A stretch of DNA of 64,000 bases from Shimia sp049116215 (GTDB taxonomy: Bacteria > Pseudomonadota > Alphaproteobacteria > Rhodobacterales > Rhodobacteraceae). The stretch is taken from the NCBI RefSeq assembly GCF_049116215.1, contig NZ_JAGDZB010000006.1, positions 62,001 to 126,000 on the forward strand. The letters run 5' to 3'. Made by a program: the position numbers and the translations under genes. The number at the start of each line of letters is the position of its first letter. Positions within the stretch are counted from its first letter, which is position 1. Shown piece after piece: positions 32,301 to 41,505 of this stretch. Below the pieces are notes generated by a model, which had not been told where the DNA came from, ran no database searches, and saw only the letters and a list, made by a program, of their open reading frames with translations.

Positions 32301-33389
32301 GTGGGCGCTTATATCCTCCGACGACTGTTGCTTGTGATCCCAACCCTGCTTGGGGTCATGATCATCAACTTTACACTGGTGCAATTTGTGCCGGGCGGGC
32401 CTGTGGAGCAGGTCCTTGCCAAGATGCAGGGCGAGGGCGATGTGTTCGCGGGCTTTGCCGGTGGTGGCGAAGACATCGCCACGGAGGAGACTTTTGGCTC
32501 AGACAGTGAATACTTGGGGGCAAGGGGATTGCCCAAAGAGTTCATTGAGGAGCTGGAGAAAGAGTTTGGCTTTGACAAACCGCCGCTGGAGCGGTTCCTG
32601 ACGATGATGGGCAACTACCTGCGTCTGGATTTCGGCGAGAGCTATTTCCGCAAAATCAGTGTGACGGATCTGGTGCTGGAGAAAATGCCTGTGTCGATCA
32701 CGCTGGGGCTTTGGTCAACGCTCATTGCCTACATTGTGTCTATACCGCTGGGCATTCGCAAGGCTGTGAAAGATGGCACGCCATTTGATACCTGGACGTC
32801 AGGTGCCATTATTGTGGGTTATGCCATCCCGGGGTTCCTGTTTGCGATCATGTTATTGGTTTTGTTTGCCGGGGGCTCCTATTGGAAGATCTTCCCTTTG
32901 CGCGGACTGACTTCGGACAACTTTGAAGACCTGACGATGATTGGCAAAATGCTCGACTATGTCTGGCATATTGCCTTGCCGGTTCTTGCGTCCACCATTG
33001 CGGCTTTTGCCACGCTGACATTGCTGACGAAGAATAGCTTTCTGGATGAGATCAAGAAACACTATGTGATGACGGCGCGGGCCAAAGGGCTGACGGAAAA
33101 ACGGGTGCTCTATGGCCATGTGTTCCGCAACGCGATGCTGATTGTGATCGCGGGCTTTCCGGCGGTGTTTATCAGCGTGTTCTTTGGCGGTTCGGTGTTG
33201 ATTGAGACCATATTCTCGCTCGATGGACTGGGCAGGCTGGGCTTTGAAGCTGCGGTGGCGCGGGACTATCCAGTGATCTTTGGCACTCTGTTTGTCTTTG
33301 GCCTCATTGGGCTCGTGGTCGGGATCCTTTCTGACATGATGTACGTGTTTGTGGATCCACGCATCGATTTTGAGAAGAGGGAAGGCTGA
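32301..33389 (+). CDS. yejB: ABC transporter permease YejB
   Basis: A 362-residue membrane protein: AYILRRLLLVIPTLLGVMIINFTLVQFVPGGPVEQVL at the N-terminus, a long periplasmic loop, and the EAA-type coupling loop ARAKGLTEKRVLYGHVFRNAM. About six membrane spans. It starts with GTG and its stop overlaps the yejE start (TGATG). It forms the channel with YejE. Confidence 0.94.
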   Translation: MGAYILRRLLLVIPTLLGVMIINFTLVQFVPGGPVEQVLAKMQGEGDVFAGFAGGGEDIATEETFGSDSEYLGARGLPKEFIEELEKEFGFDKPPLERFLTMMGNYLRLDFGESYFRKISVTDLVLEKMPVSITLGLWSTLIAYIVSIPLGIRKAVKDGTPFDTWTSGAIIVGYAIPGFLFAIMLLVLFAGGSYWKIFPLRGLTSDNFEDLTMIGKMLDYVWHIALPVLASTIAAFATLTLLTKNSFLDEIKKHYVMTARAKGLTEKRVLYGHVFRNAMLIVIAGFPAVFISVFFGGSVLIETIFSLDGLGRLGFEAAVARDYPVIFGTLFVFGLIGLVVGILSDMMYVFVDPRIDFEKREG

Positions 33390-34495
33390 TGGCATTGTCT
33401 CCTCTGAACCAACGGCGCTTGAGCAACTTCAAGCGCAACCGGCGCGCACTTTGGTCTTTGATCATTTTCTCGGTGGTGTTTGTGCTGTCGCTGTTTGCCG
33501 AATTTCTTGCAAATGATCGGCCTATCCTGATCAACTACCGTGGCGAATTCTACACGCCGATCTTCAACTTCTATCCCGAAACCACCTTTGGTGGGGATTT
33601 CAAAACTGAGGCGGTTTACAATGATCCGGTGGTGGAGTGTTTGATCACAACCGGTGGTGTGGAAGATTGTTTTGATGTGCCTGAGGACATGTTGGAACAG
33701 GTTGCGGCTGGCACATTTGACCATGCAGTTTTCAAAAAAGGTTGGACGCTCTGGCCTCCGATCCCCTACAGCTATGACACTCCCGTGGATCGCGCAGGTG
33801 CGGCGCCATTGCCGCCTGACAGCCAGAATTGGCTGGGCACCGATGACCGCAAGCGTGATGTATTGGCGCGGGTGATTTATGGCTTCCGCCTTTCGATTAT
33901 ATTTACCCTTGTGGTGACCACAGCGGCGAGCATCATCGGTATCGTTGCGGGCGCGGTTCAAGGCTACTTTGGCGGTTGGGTGGATCTGATCTTTCAGCGG
34001 GTGATCGAGATTTGGGGGGCGACTCCAAGCCTGTATATCATCATCATTATGTTCGCGATTCTGGGGCGCAGCTTCTGGCTTTTGGTCCTGCTGACGGTGT
34101 TGTTCAGTTGGACGGCTCTGGTGGGTGTAGTGCGGGCAGAGTTCCTGCGGGCGCGCAACCTCGAGTATGTGCGCGCGGCCAAGGCGTTGGGCGTGAGCAA
34201 TCGGGTGATTATGTTCCGCCATATGTTGCCAAACGCGATGGTGGCGACCGTGACCATGTTGCCGTTTATCGTGACGGGCACAATCAGCACACTGGCCGGA
34301 TTGGATTTCCTGGGTTTTGGTTTGCCGTCTTCGGCGCCAAGCCTTGGCGAACTGACACTTCAGGCGAAGCAAAACCTACAGGCGCCGTGGTTGGCATTCA
34401 CCGCGTTTTTCACCTTTGCCATCATGCTGTCGCTTCTGGTCTTCATCTTTGAAGGCGTGCGCGATGCGTTTGACCCAAGGAAGACTTTTTCATGA
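33389..34495 (+). CDS. yejE: ABC transporter permease YejE
   Basis: A 368-residue permease: LSPLNQRRLSNFKRNRRALWSLIIFSVVFVLSLFAEFLANDRPILINYRGEFYTPIFNFYPETTFGGDF is the YejE-specific start. The coupling loop is VRAAKALGVSNRVIMFRHMLPNAMVATVTMLPF. It overlaps yejB and yejF by a few bases on each side, so the complex is made in step. Confidence 0.94.
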   Translation: MALSPLNQRRLSNFKRNRRALWSLIIFSVVFVLSLFAEFLANDRPILINYRGEFYTPIFNFYPETTFGGDFKTEAVYNDPVVECLITTGGVEDCFDVPEDMLEQVAAGTFDHAVFKKGWTLWPPIPYSYDTPVDRAGAAPLPPDSQNWLGTDDRKRDVLARVIYGFRLSIIFTLVVTTAASIIGIVAGAVQGYFGGWVDLIFQRVIEIWGATPSLYIIIIMFAILGRSFWLLVLLTVLFSWTALVGVVRAEFLRARNLEYVRAAKALGVSNRVIMFRHMLPNAMVATVTMLPFIVTGTISTLAGLDFLGFGLPSSAPSLGELTLQAKQNLQAPWLAFTAFFTFAIMLSLLVFIFEGVRDAFDPRKTFS

Positions 34496-36072
34496 GCGTT
34501 TTGGAGGTCAAAGGCCTACGCGTGGCATTCCGGCAGGACGGAGAGCGGGTGGAAGCCGTGAAAGGCGTGTCCTTCACCGTGGATCGCGGCGAGACCGTGG
34601 CGCTGGTAGGCGAGTCCGGGTCCGGAAAGTCGGTCACGGCTTTGTCTACCGTGTCTTTGTTGCCGGAGAGCGCAGAGGTTGCGGGTTCGGTGACCTATGA
34701 GGGTCAGCAGATGGTTGGCGCCTCGGGAAAGCTGCTGCGCAAGGTGCGCGGCAATGACATCAGTTTTATCTTTCAGGAGCCGATGACCTCGTTAAACCCG
34801 TTGCACACCATCGATAAGCAACTGGCCGAAAGTCTGGCGCTGCACCAAGGGGTGACCGGCGACAAAGCGCGGGCGCGGGTGTTGGAGTTGCTGGAGAAAG
34901 TTGGGCTGCGAGATGCGGAGCAACGGTTGAGCTCTTATCCCCATCAGCTGTCCGGTGGGCAGCGGCAGCGGGTGATGATTGCCATGGCGTTGGCCAATAA
35001 GCCCGACATCCTGATTGCGGATGAGCCGACCACAGCACTGGACGTGACCATTCAGGCGCAGATTTTGGAGTTGTTGGCGGAGTTGAAGGCCAGCGAAGGC
35101 ATGGGGCTGTTGTTCATCACCCATGATCTTGGCGTGGTGCGGCGGATTGCTGACAAAGTCTGCGTCATGAAGGATGGCGAGATTGTCGAGGCCGGACCGG
35201 TGTCCGAGATTTTCGACAATCCGCAGCATCCTTACACGCAGCTTCTGTTGAGTGCGCAGGCAAGCGGCATTCCTGAACCGGTGGAAAGCAACGCCGAAGA
35301 AATGGTGTCGACTGAGAACTTGCGGGTGTGGTTCCCGATCCAGCAGGGATTGCTCAAGCGTACAGTTGGGCATGTGAAAGCGGTTAATGATTCCAGCCTG
35401 TCCGTGCGTGCCGGAGAAACACTTGGCATTGTGGGGGAAAGTGGCTCCGGCAAGACCACGCTGGCCTTGGCGATCATGCGGTTGATTGGCAGTGAGGGCA
35501 AAATCACCTTTGACGGCCATGATGTGCGCAAGTGGAGCACCAAAGAGCTGCGAGCGCTGCGCAAAGATATGCAAATTGTGTTTCAAGACCCGTTTGGCAG
35601 CCTGAGCCCGCGCATGACCTGCGAGCAGATTATCTCTGAAGGGCTTGGTGTACACGGCAATCCAGATGGGCGCGATACGCGCACCCTGGTTGGCGAGGTC
35701 ATGGTTGAGGTTGGTCTCGATCCGGCGGCGATGGATCGCTATCCCCATGAGTTTTCTGGCGGTCAACGGCAGAGGATTGCGATTGCGCGAGCGATGATCT
35801 TGCGGCCCAAGCTGGTGGTACTGGATGAGCCGACCTCGGCGCTCGACATGACTGTGCAAGTACAAATCGTGGAGTTGCTGCGCAATTTGCAGAAGAAATA
35901 TGGGTTGGCCTACCTGTTCATCAGCCACGATCTGCATGTGGTGCGGGCGATGAGCCATAAGATCATGGTGATGAAAGCAGGGGATGTGGTGGAGCATGGC
36001 GACTCAGAAGCGTTGTTTGACAATCCACAGACCAATTACACCCGTGAATTGCTGGCGGCGGCTCCAGGGTGA
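34492..36072 (+). CDS. yejF: ABC transporter ATPase YejF (double domain)
   Basis: A 526-residue protein with two nucleotide-binding domains in one chain. Domain 1: Walker A GESGSGKSVTAL, signature LSGGQRQRVMIAMA, Walker B ILIADEPTTALD. Domain 2 from about residue 265: GESGSGKTTLAL, FSGGQRQRIAIARA, LVVLDEPTSALD. Both sites look intact. It powers YejBE. Start overlaps yejE by four bases. Confidence 0.95.
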   Translation: MSVLEVKGLRVAFRQDGERVEAVKGVSFTVDRGETVALVGESGSGKSVTALSTVSLLPESAEVAGSVTYEGQQMVGASGKLLRKVRGNDISFIFQEPMTSLNPLHTIDKQLAESLALHQGVTGDKARARVLELLEKVGLRDAEQRLSSYPHQLSGGQRQRVMIAMALANKPDILIADEPTTALDVTIQAQILELLAELKASEGMGLLFITHDLGVVRRIADKVCVMKDGEIVEAGPVSEIFDNPQHPYTQLLLSAQASGIPEPVESNAEEMVSTENLRVWFPIQQGLLKRTVGHVKAVNDSSLSVRAGETLGIVGESGSGKTTLALAIMRLIGSEGKITFDGHDVRKWSTKELRALRKDMQIVFQDPFGSLSPRMTCEQIISEGLGVHGNPDGRDTRTLVGEVMVEVGLDPAAMDRYPHEFSGGQRQRIAIARAMILRPKLVVLDEPTSALDMTVQVQIVELLRNLQKKYGLAYLFISHDLHVVRAMSHKIMVMKAGDVVEHGDSEALFDNPQTNYTRELLAAAPG

Positions 36073-36515
36073 CCAGTCTGCGTTTTGATGCTGCGAAGCC
36101 AACCGATGCAAAGCGTTTGGCCAACCTACGTGTGAAGGCGATGCAGCCAAGTCTTGAAGCTGTGGGCCGGTTCAATCAGGAGCGGGCGCGGCGGCGGTTT
36201 TTGGACACGTTTGTACCCGAAGACACCACGATGGTGTTTTCGGGCAAACAATTGTTGGGCTTTTTTGAGCTGCGTGACCGCGAGGATCACCTTTACCTCG
36301 ATCATTTCTATATCGCGCCTGAGGAGCAAGGGCGTGGGATTGGGAGTATGATCCTGCAATGGATTTTGCGTGATGCGGCCGAGCGAGACCTGCCAGTGCG
36401 GTTGATGGCGCTCAAAGGCAGCGCCGCCAACAAGTTCTACCGCCTGCATGGCTTTGAGGTGACGGGTCAAGAAGAGTTCGACACGCGTTATCAGTGGGTG
36501 CCAGAACCAGAATAG
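36069..36515 (+). CDS. GNAT-family acetyltransferase
   Basis: A 148-residue GNAT protein: SLRFDAAKPTDAKRLANLRVKAMQPSLEAVGRF, then YLDHFYIAPEEQGRGIGSMILQWILRDAAERDLPVRLMALKGSAANKFYRLHGFEVTG. EEQGRGIGS is the acetyl-CoA loop and FYRLHGF the usual closing segment. Its GTG start overlaps the yejF stop, so it belongs to the yej operon; a role in acetylating an imported peptide-like compound is possible by analogy with microcin C resistance (RimL, MccE) but is not shown. It is unlike the four tandem GNAT genes. Confidence 0.87.
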   Translation: MTSLRFDAAKPTDAKRLANLRVKAMQPSLEAVGRFNQERARRRFLDTFVPEDTTMVFSGKQLLGFFELRDREDHLYLDHFYIAPEEQGRGIGSMILQWILRDAAERDLPVRLMALKGSAANKFYRLHGFEVTGQEEFDTRYQWVPEPE

Positions 36516-36539
36516 GCCAGCCCAGAGGGCCGGCCTATT
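36511..36539. terminator. Bidirectional terminator between yej operon and hemN
   Basis: AATAGGCCaGCCC pairs with GGGCcGGCCTATT around an AGA loop, with a T-run on the plus strand. It begins within the last codons of the GNAT gene and serves the convergent hemN transcript as well. Confidence 0.75.
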
Positions 36540-36560
36540 TGTCTTCACACATCGGGGAGA

Positions 36561-37928
36561 TCAGATCGCCGCGCTGTGCTGAGCCTTGCTCATGTCATAG
36601 GCGTCAAACGCGCGCGCAATGATGCGGGTCAGCGGGCGTGTTGCCTCAGGGATGACTAAGGCCCCGCTTTCCAGTGCCAGCACGTCCGGAAATTCTGCCA
36701 TGACTTTGGAGAACATCTCGTTGAGCTCGGCGCGGGAGATGTCAAAACGGTCAACAATCTCATCCGCATCAATACGGAAGTCACACATCAGCGCCTCGAT
36801 CAGGCGGCCGCGCAGACGGTCATCGTCGGTGAAGGTGTGGCCACGAGAGGTGGAGAATCGACCGTCTCGGATCGCACCGGTGTGGGCCGAGGTGGCCGGG
36901 GCGTTCTGCGCGAAGCCTTGTGGGAAACGCGCAATGGAAGACGCGCCCACGGCCAGCAACACATCAGCGGTGTCGTCGGTGTAGCCTTGGAAGTTGCGGC
37001 GCAGAGTGCCGTTGCGTTGGGCCACGGACAGGCCGTCGGTTTTGGTGGCGAAGTGGTCGATGCCAATTTCGTCGTAGTCGTCCCACAGGAAGAGTTTGCG
37101 CGCCGTTTCATAGAGCGCGAGGCGCTCTTGGGGCGTTGGCAAAGCGTCCGAGGGGATCATCTGTTGACGCTTGGCCATCCACGGCACGTGTGCATACCCA
37201 TAGAGCGCCACGCGATCCGGGGAGAGCGACAGAAGCTTCTGGACGCTTTCGGTGATGCGGGCCTGGGTCTGATGTGGCAAGCCAAACAGAATATCTGCAT
37301 TCACGCTTTTGACGCCATGCGCGCGGATCATATCAACCGCATCGCGGGTGATGTCGTAGCCTTGAATACGACCAATGGTTTTTTGGATCTCGTCGTCAAA
37401 ATCCTGCACGCCAATGGAGGCGCGGTTCATGCCAGCTTTGGCCAGGACTGCCAAACGCGCATTGTCGATCTCATTTGGGTCGATCTCAACCGAAAACTCG
37501 CCGTCCGCCGCCATGGGCGCGACGTCGAAGATAGCGCCAGCCAGGTCTTCCATCATGCCGGGATCAAGAAGGGTTGGCGTGCCGCCGCCCCAATGAAGGC
37601 GGGAGAGCGTGACGTCTTCAGGCAGCGAAGCCTTTAGGATTTTGAGTTCGCCTTTTAACGTTTCAACATACGTGGCAACCGGGGAGAGCGTGGAAGTGCC
37701 TTGGGTGCGGCAGGCGCAGAACCAGCAAAGGCGGCGACAAAACGGCACATGCACGTAAAGTGAGACTTGCGATCCGGTTGGAATCGCTTCAATCCACGCC
37801 TTGTAAGTGTCTGGCGTCACGTCGTTGTTAAAGTGCGGGGCTGTCGGATAGCTTGTGTAACGCGGAACTTTCGCGTCAAACAGTCCGAGTTTGGCCAATT
37901 GTTTTTCCTGTTCCATAAGCGTACTCAT
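36561..37928 (-). CDS. hemN: Oxygen-independent coproporphyrinogen III oxidase
   Basis: A 455-residue radical-SAM enzyme. The cluster motif is C64-x3-C68-x2-C71 within VHVPFCRRLCWFCACRTQG, the HemN-specific form with an extra cysteine; RLHWGGGTPTLL and the SAM-binding strands follow, and YGYAHVPWMAKRQQ is typical of true HemN rather than HemW. It decarboxylates coproporphyrinogen III without oxygen. It is divergent from fnrL over a single FNR box (37952-37965); the aerobic enzyme hemF is at 53713-54606. Confidence 0.95.
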   Translation of the reverse strand: MSTLMEQEKQLAKLGLFDAKVPRYTSYPTAPHFNNDVTPDTYKAWIEAIPTGSQVSLYVHVPFCRRLCWFCACRTQGTSTLSPVATYVETLKGELKILKASLPEDVTLSRLHWGGGTPTLLDPGMMEDLAGAIFDVAPMAADGEFSVEIDPNEIDNARLAVLAKAGMNRASIGVQDFDDEIQKTIGRIQGYDITRDAVDMIRAHGVKSVNADILFGLPHQTQARITESVQKLLSLSPDRVALYGYAHVPWMAKRQQMIPSDALPTPQERLALYETARKLFLWDDYDEIGIDHFATKTDGLSVAQRNGTLRRNFQGYTDDTADVLLAVGASSIARFPQGFAQNAPATSAHTGAIRDGRFSTSRGHTFTDDDRLRGRLIEALMCDFRIDADEIVDRFDISRAELNEMFSKVMAEFPDVLALESGALVIPEATRPLTRIIARAFDAYDMSKAQHSAAI

Positions 37929-37951
37929 AAAGAAATGGGAAATGCGAACCC

Positions 37952-37965
37952 TTGACCCAGATCAA
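37952..37965. promoter_or_regulatory. FNR box between hemN and fnrL
   Basis: TTGACCCAGATCAA fits the FNR pattern TTGA-N6-TCAA. Its edge is 23 bases from the hemN start and 18 bases from the fnrL start, closer than expected for an activating site. Confidence 0.85.
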
Positions 37966-37969
37966 GTCT

Positions 37970-37989
37970 AGGTATGAACAGGTATGAAC
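37970..37989 (+). repeat. Tandem 10-bp repeat across the fnrL start
   Basis: AGGTATGAAC occurs twice in a row. The second copy contains the fnrL ATG (37984); the first contains an out-of-frame ATG (37974) that opens a 14-codon frame ending at 38018 inside fnrL. Confidence 0.8.
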
Positions 37990-38724
37990 GAGACATTGGA
38001 CCTTACGGTTGGTTGTGAAAGCTGCCCGATCAAACATCGGGCCGTATGTGCGCGCTGTGACGCTGACGAACTCGAGACGTTGGATGGCATCAAGTATTAC
38101 CGCAGCTTTGAAGCCGGTCAGACGGTTATTTGGTCCGGCGACCGCATGGAGTTTGTCGGCTCTGTCGTGTCTGGGATCGCGTCGCTGACACAGACCATGG
38201 AAGACGGCCGGACACAGATGGTTGGCCTGCTACTTCCAAGTGACTTTGTTGGCCGTCCGGGGCGTGAGTTTGCGAGTTACGATGTTGTCGCAACCACAGA
38301 TCTTGTGATGTGCTGCTTCCGACGTAAGCCGTTTGAAAGCATGATGGTGGAAACCCCACATGTGGCGCAGCGTTTGCTTGAAATGACCTTGGATGAGCTG
38401 GACGCGGCGCGCGAATGGATGTTGGTGCTGGGCCGCAAGACAGCACGAGAGAAGATTGCCAGCCTGTTGTCGATCATTGGGCGTCGGGATGCCTCACTGA
38501 AGTTGGAAGGCACCATTGGCAGGATTGTGTTTGATCTGCCGCTGACCCGTGAGGCGATGGCGGACTACCTTGGGTTGACGCTGGAAACCGTGAGCCGCCA
38601 GATGTCTGCTTTGAAGCGGGACGGGGTGATCGAGCTTGAAGGCAAGCGTCATGTCACCGTCCCAAGTTTTGAGCGCCTGATGGACGAAGCGGGTGATGAT
38701 GCCGACGGTGGGATGATGGCCTAA
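37984..38724 (+). CDS. fnrL: Oxygen-sensing Crp/Fnr regulator FnrL
   Basis: A 246-residue FNR protein. N-terminal cysteines C11, C14, C22 and C25, together with a central pair C110-C111, supply the ligands of an oxygen-labile 4Fe-4S cluster. A cyclic-nucleotide-binding-like fold (QTVIWSGDRMEFVGSVVSGIASL) precedes the dimer helix and the helix-turn-helix LTREAMADYLGLTLETVSRQMSALKRDGVI, with the E-x2-SR motif that reads TTGA half-sites. It should activate genes when oxygen is low; matching boxes lie before ccoN, ccoG and hemE. It ends at a strong terminator. Confidence 0.95.
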   Translation: MNETLDLTVGCESCPIKHRAVCARCDADELETLDGIKYYRSFEAGQTVIWSGDRMEFVGSVVSGIASLTQTMEDGRTQMVGLLLPSDFVGRPGREFASYDVVATTDLVMCCFRRKPFESMMVETPHVAQRLLEMTLDELDAAREWMLVLGRKTAREKIASLLSIIGRRDASLKLEGTIGRIVFDLPLTREAMADYLGLTLETVSRQMSALKRDGVIELEGKRHVTVPSFERLMDEAGDDADGGMMA

Positions 38725-38748
38725 AGCCAGTGCACCGACAGACATAGA

Positions 38749-38774
38749 AAAAGGCGGGGTAGTCCCCGCCTTTT
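38749..38774 (+). terminator. Terminator after fnrL
   Basis: AAAAGGCGGGG and CCCCGCCTTTT form an eleven-pair stem around TAGT. It also lies downstream of the convergent universal stress gene. Confidence 0.9.
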
Positions 38775-38828
38775 GTTTTGCCAAACCGATGCGTGTCCCA
38801 CGACGCATCGACTGGCAAATAAGTGTGA

Positions 38829-39668
38829 TTAGTGCGACAGGAACACCGGAATATTGGCCTGTTCCAACATGTTGCGGGTAGCGCCGCCCAGAATGGCTTC
38901 GCGGAACCGCGAATGGCCGTAGGCGCCCATCACGATCATATCGGTCTTGGTGTCGGTGGCGTGGCGCAGCAGCACGTCGGAAACGCGCGGTTGTGTTTTT
39001 GACAGCACGTCAACTTCGACACGCACGCCATGGCGCGACAGGAATTGCGACAGCAGGCCGCCGGGATCGGAGCGGTTTGGGCCGTGAGTTGGCGGATCTA
39101 TCACCACCACATGCACCAGATCTGCAGCTTTCAGGAAAGGCAGGGCGGCGCGGGTGGCAACCAGTGCTTCGGCACTTTCGTTCCAACCAATGGAAATGTT
39201 TTTTGGCGCCGCGATGGGGGCTGCGCTTTCAGGCACCATCAAGACCGGAGCCTGACCTTCAAACAGAGCTGCTTCCAAAGTGGGCTCCAGTTCGGTGCCT
39301 TGATTCTTGCCGTAGGGCTTTGGCAGGACCACAAGGTCGGCGAATCGCGAGCGTGCGGCCACATGTCGCCCTAGGTCGGCAATCTGTGTCACGCCAGTAT
39401 CGCAGGCCCAACGGACCTCGGTGTTGGACAGCGCAGCCTCTGCCGCAGCCTTGATGGCGTCAGCCTCTTCATGGGCGCGTTTGAGCATTTCCTGCATCAA
39501 AAGGGCATCTGCACCCGCGTAGAAGTAGCCTGTTTGCGAACGATCAACCCCAAGTGCCAACACGTCAAGGTGGGCATCTTGGGCTTCTGCGAGGGCAATT
39601 GCCTGCGCCAAAGGGGCGGCTGTGAAGTCGGAGTCTGTCAGAACGCACAGCAAAGATTTGTAGTTCAT
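38829..39668 (-). CDS. Universal stress protein, two UspA domains
   Basis: A 279-residue tandem UspA protein. The first half opens MNYKSLLCVLTDSDFTAAPLAQAIALAEAQDAHLDVLALG; the second carries the ATP-binding type motif MGAYGHSRFREAILGGATRNML (G-x2-G-x9-G-x-(S/T)). Such two-domain proteins are often induced with low-oxygen genes. The start at the ATG 39666-39668 is used; a GTG two codons upstream is possible. It is divergent from ccoN, and the FNR box at 39782-39795 could serve both. Confidence 0.9.
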   Translation of the reverse strand: MNYKSLLCVLTDSDFTAAPLAQAIALAEAQDAHLDVLALGVDRSQTGYFYAGADALLMQEMLKRAHEEADAIKAAAEAALSNTEVRWACDTGVTQIADLGRHVAARSRFADLVVLPKPYGKNQGTELEPTLEAALFEGQAPVLMVPESAAPIAAPKNISIGWNESAEALVATRAALPFLKAADLVHVVVIDPPTHGPNRSDPGGLLSQFLSRHGVRVEVDVLSKTQPRVSDVLLRHATDTKTDMIVMGAYGHSRFREAILGGATRNMLEQANIPVFLSH

Positions 39669-39781
39669 TGTCACTCACCCGTGTTATGGAAAGGTGTAAA
39701 TTACATACGACTTTTCTTTGTAGGTGCAGATAAAGCCGTTTCTCTTGAAGTAGATACAGACAGAGATCCCAGTCAGTTTCC

Positions 39782-39795
39782 TTGACCCAGATCAA
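39782..39795. promoter_or_regulatory. FNR box upstream of ccoN
   Basis: TTGACCCAGATCAA, identical to the box between hemN and fnrL, lies 93 bases before the ccoN start. Confidence 0.85.
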
Positions 39796-39888
39796 AGCGA
39801 AATTTTCGCTGCACCTGCAAAAGACGATTGGTCAAATCCGCCCCAAGCCCGAAGAAGAATCGGGCAGGGCAAGACGAAGGGACGCGAA

Positions 39889-41490
39889 ATGGTAAATTAC
39901 TTCAAGCTGATCGCGCTAGGCCTCATCACGTTTTTTGCGTTGATAGCGGCCAACTATGCGCGTGATTTAGCTTATATGGTACACGCCCTGATTATTTCGG
40001 GCGTGTCCTTTGGGCTGTTTATTTGGGTCCTGCGCGGCATGGGCACCGTGACGGTGCATGCGCAGGATGAATACATGGATGACGTGATCCGCTACGGCGT
40101 GATCGCAACCGCTTTTTGGGGGGTTGTTGGGTTTCTGGCAGGCGTGTTTATCGCGTTCCAGCTGGCCTTTCCAGCGCTCAACTTCGAGTGGGCACAGGGC
40201 TACGCGAACTTTGGTCGTTTGCGCCCGCTGCACACCTCGGCGGTGATTTTTGCGTTTGGCGGTAACGCGCTGATCGCGACATCCTTCTATGTTGTGCAGC
40301 GCACCAGCGCGGCGCGACTGTGGGGTGGCAACCTTGGTTGGTTTGTCTTTTGGGGCTACCAGCTTTTTATCGTTCTGGCAGCGACAGGCTACCTTCTGGG
40401 CGGTACACAGTCCAAAGAATACGCGGAACCTGAGTGGTATGTCGACCTGTGGCTGACCGTTGTTTGGGTGGCCTATCTGGCGGTGTTCCTCGGCACAGTG
40501 ATCAAGCGTAAAGAGCCGCACATCTATGTGGCCAACTGGTTTTTCCTCGCGTTTATCGTCACCGTTGCGATGTTGCACGTGGTCAACAACCTGACCATTC
40601 CTGTGTCCATCTTCGGCTCCAAGTCGGTAATCGTCTGGGCCGGTGTGCAAGACGCGATGGTGCAGTGGTGGTACGGCCACAACGCTGTTGGCTTCTTCCT
40701 GACCGCGGGCTTCCTGGGCATGATGTACTACTTCATCCCGAAGCAGGCCGAACGTCCGGTGTTCTCCTACAAATTGTCGATCATCCACTTCTGGGCACTG
40801 ATCTTCCTGTATATCTGGGCTGGTCCGCACCACCTGCACTACACCGCGTTGCCTGACTGGGCTTCGACCCTCGGCATGGTGTTCTCCGTGGTGCTGTGGA
40901 TGCCGTCCTGGGGTGGCATGATCAACGGTCTGATGACCCTGTCTGGTGCCTGGGACAAGCTGCGTACCGACCCCGTGATCCGCATGATGGTGATCTCGGT
41001 GGGTTTCTACGGCATGTCGACTTTCGAAGGTCCTATGATGTCGATCCGCGCTGTGAACTCGCTGTCTCACTACACCGACTGGACCATCGGTCACGTGCAT
41101 TCCGGTGCACTGGGTTGGAACGGCATGATCACATTCGGCTGTCTCTACTTCTTGGTGCCTGTGCTGTGGAAACGTGAGCGTCTGTACTCGTTGCAGCTCG
41201 TGAGCTGGCACTTCTGGCTCGCCACCATCGGCATCGTGCTTTACGCGGCGTCCATGTGGGTGACCGGTATCATGGAAGGCCTGATGTGGCGTGAAGTGGA
41301 TGCCAATGGCTTCCTGGTGAACTCCTTTGCCGACACTGTGGCTGCGAAGAAACCGATGAACATCGTGCGTGGTCTGGGCGGGGTCATGTTCCTCACCGGT
41401 TCCATCATCATGTGCTACAACCTGTGGATGACTGTACGTAAGGCACCGGCCAAAGAAGCCAGCCTGTCCGTCGCAGTCCCGGCTGAATAA
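39889..41490 (+). CDS. ccoN: cbb3-type cytochrome c oxidase subunit I
   Basis: A 533-residue catalytic haem-copper subunit with about 12 membrane spans. Histidine ligands are visible in RLRPLHTSAVIFAFGGNALIATSFYVVQRT, WWYGHNAVGFFLTAGFLGMMYYFIPKQ and the paired HHLHYTALPDW, with SHYTDWTIGHVHSGALGWN near the end. The cbb3 enzyme reduces oxygen to water with high affinity and pumps protons. It leads ccoNOQP under an FNR box. Confidence 0.97.
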   Translation: MVNYFKLIALGLITFFALIAANYARDLAYMVHALIISGVSFGLFIWVLRGMGTVTVHAQDEYMDDVIRYGVIATAFWGVVGFLAGVFIAFQLAFPALNFEWAQGYANFGRLRPLHTSAVIFAFGGNALIATSFYVVQRTSAARLWGGNLGWFVFWGYQLFIVLAATGYLLGGTQSKEYAEPEWYVDLWLTVVWVAYLAVFLGTVIKRKEPHIYVANWFFLAFIVTVAMLHVVNNLTIPVSIFGSKSVIVWAGVQDAMVQWWYGHNAVGFFLTAGFLGMMYYFIPKQAERPVFSYKLSIIHFWALIFLYIWAGPHHLHYTALPDWASTLGMVFSVVLWMPSWGGMINGLMTLSGAWDKLRTDPVIRMMVISVGFYGMSTFEGPMMSIRAVNSLSHYTDWTIGHVHSGALGWNGMITFGCLYFLVPVLWKRERLYSLQLVSWHFWLATIGIVLYAASMWVTGIMEGLMWREVDANGFLVNSFADTVAAKKPMNIVRGLGGVMFLTGSIIMCYNLWMTVRKAPAKEASLSVAVPAE

Positions 41491-41505
41491 GGAGGGCCGG
41501 CAGCT

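Noticed and set aside
33266..34372. Long open frame antisense to yejE
   Set aside because: Low-complexity His/Arg/Gln translation; the permease on the other strand is clear.
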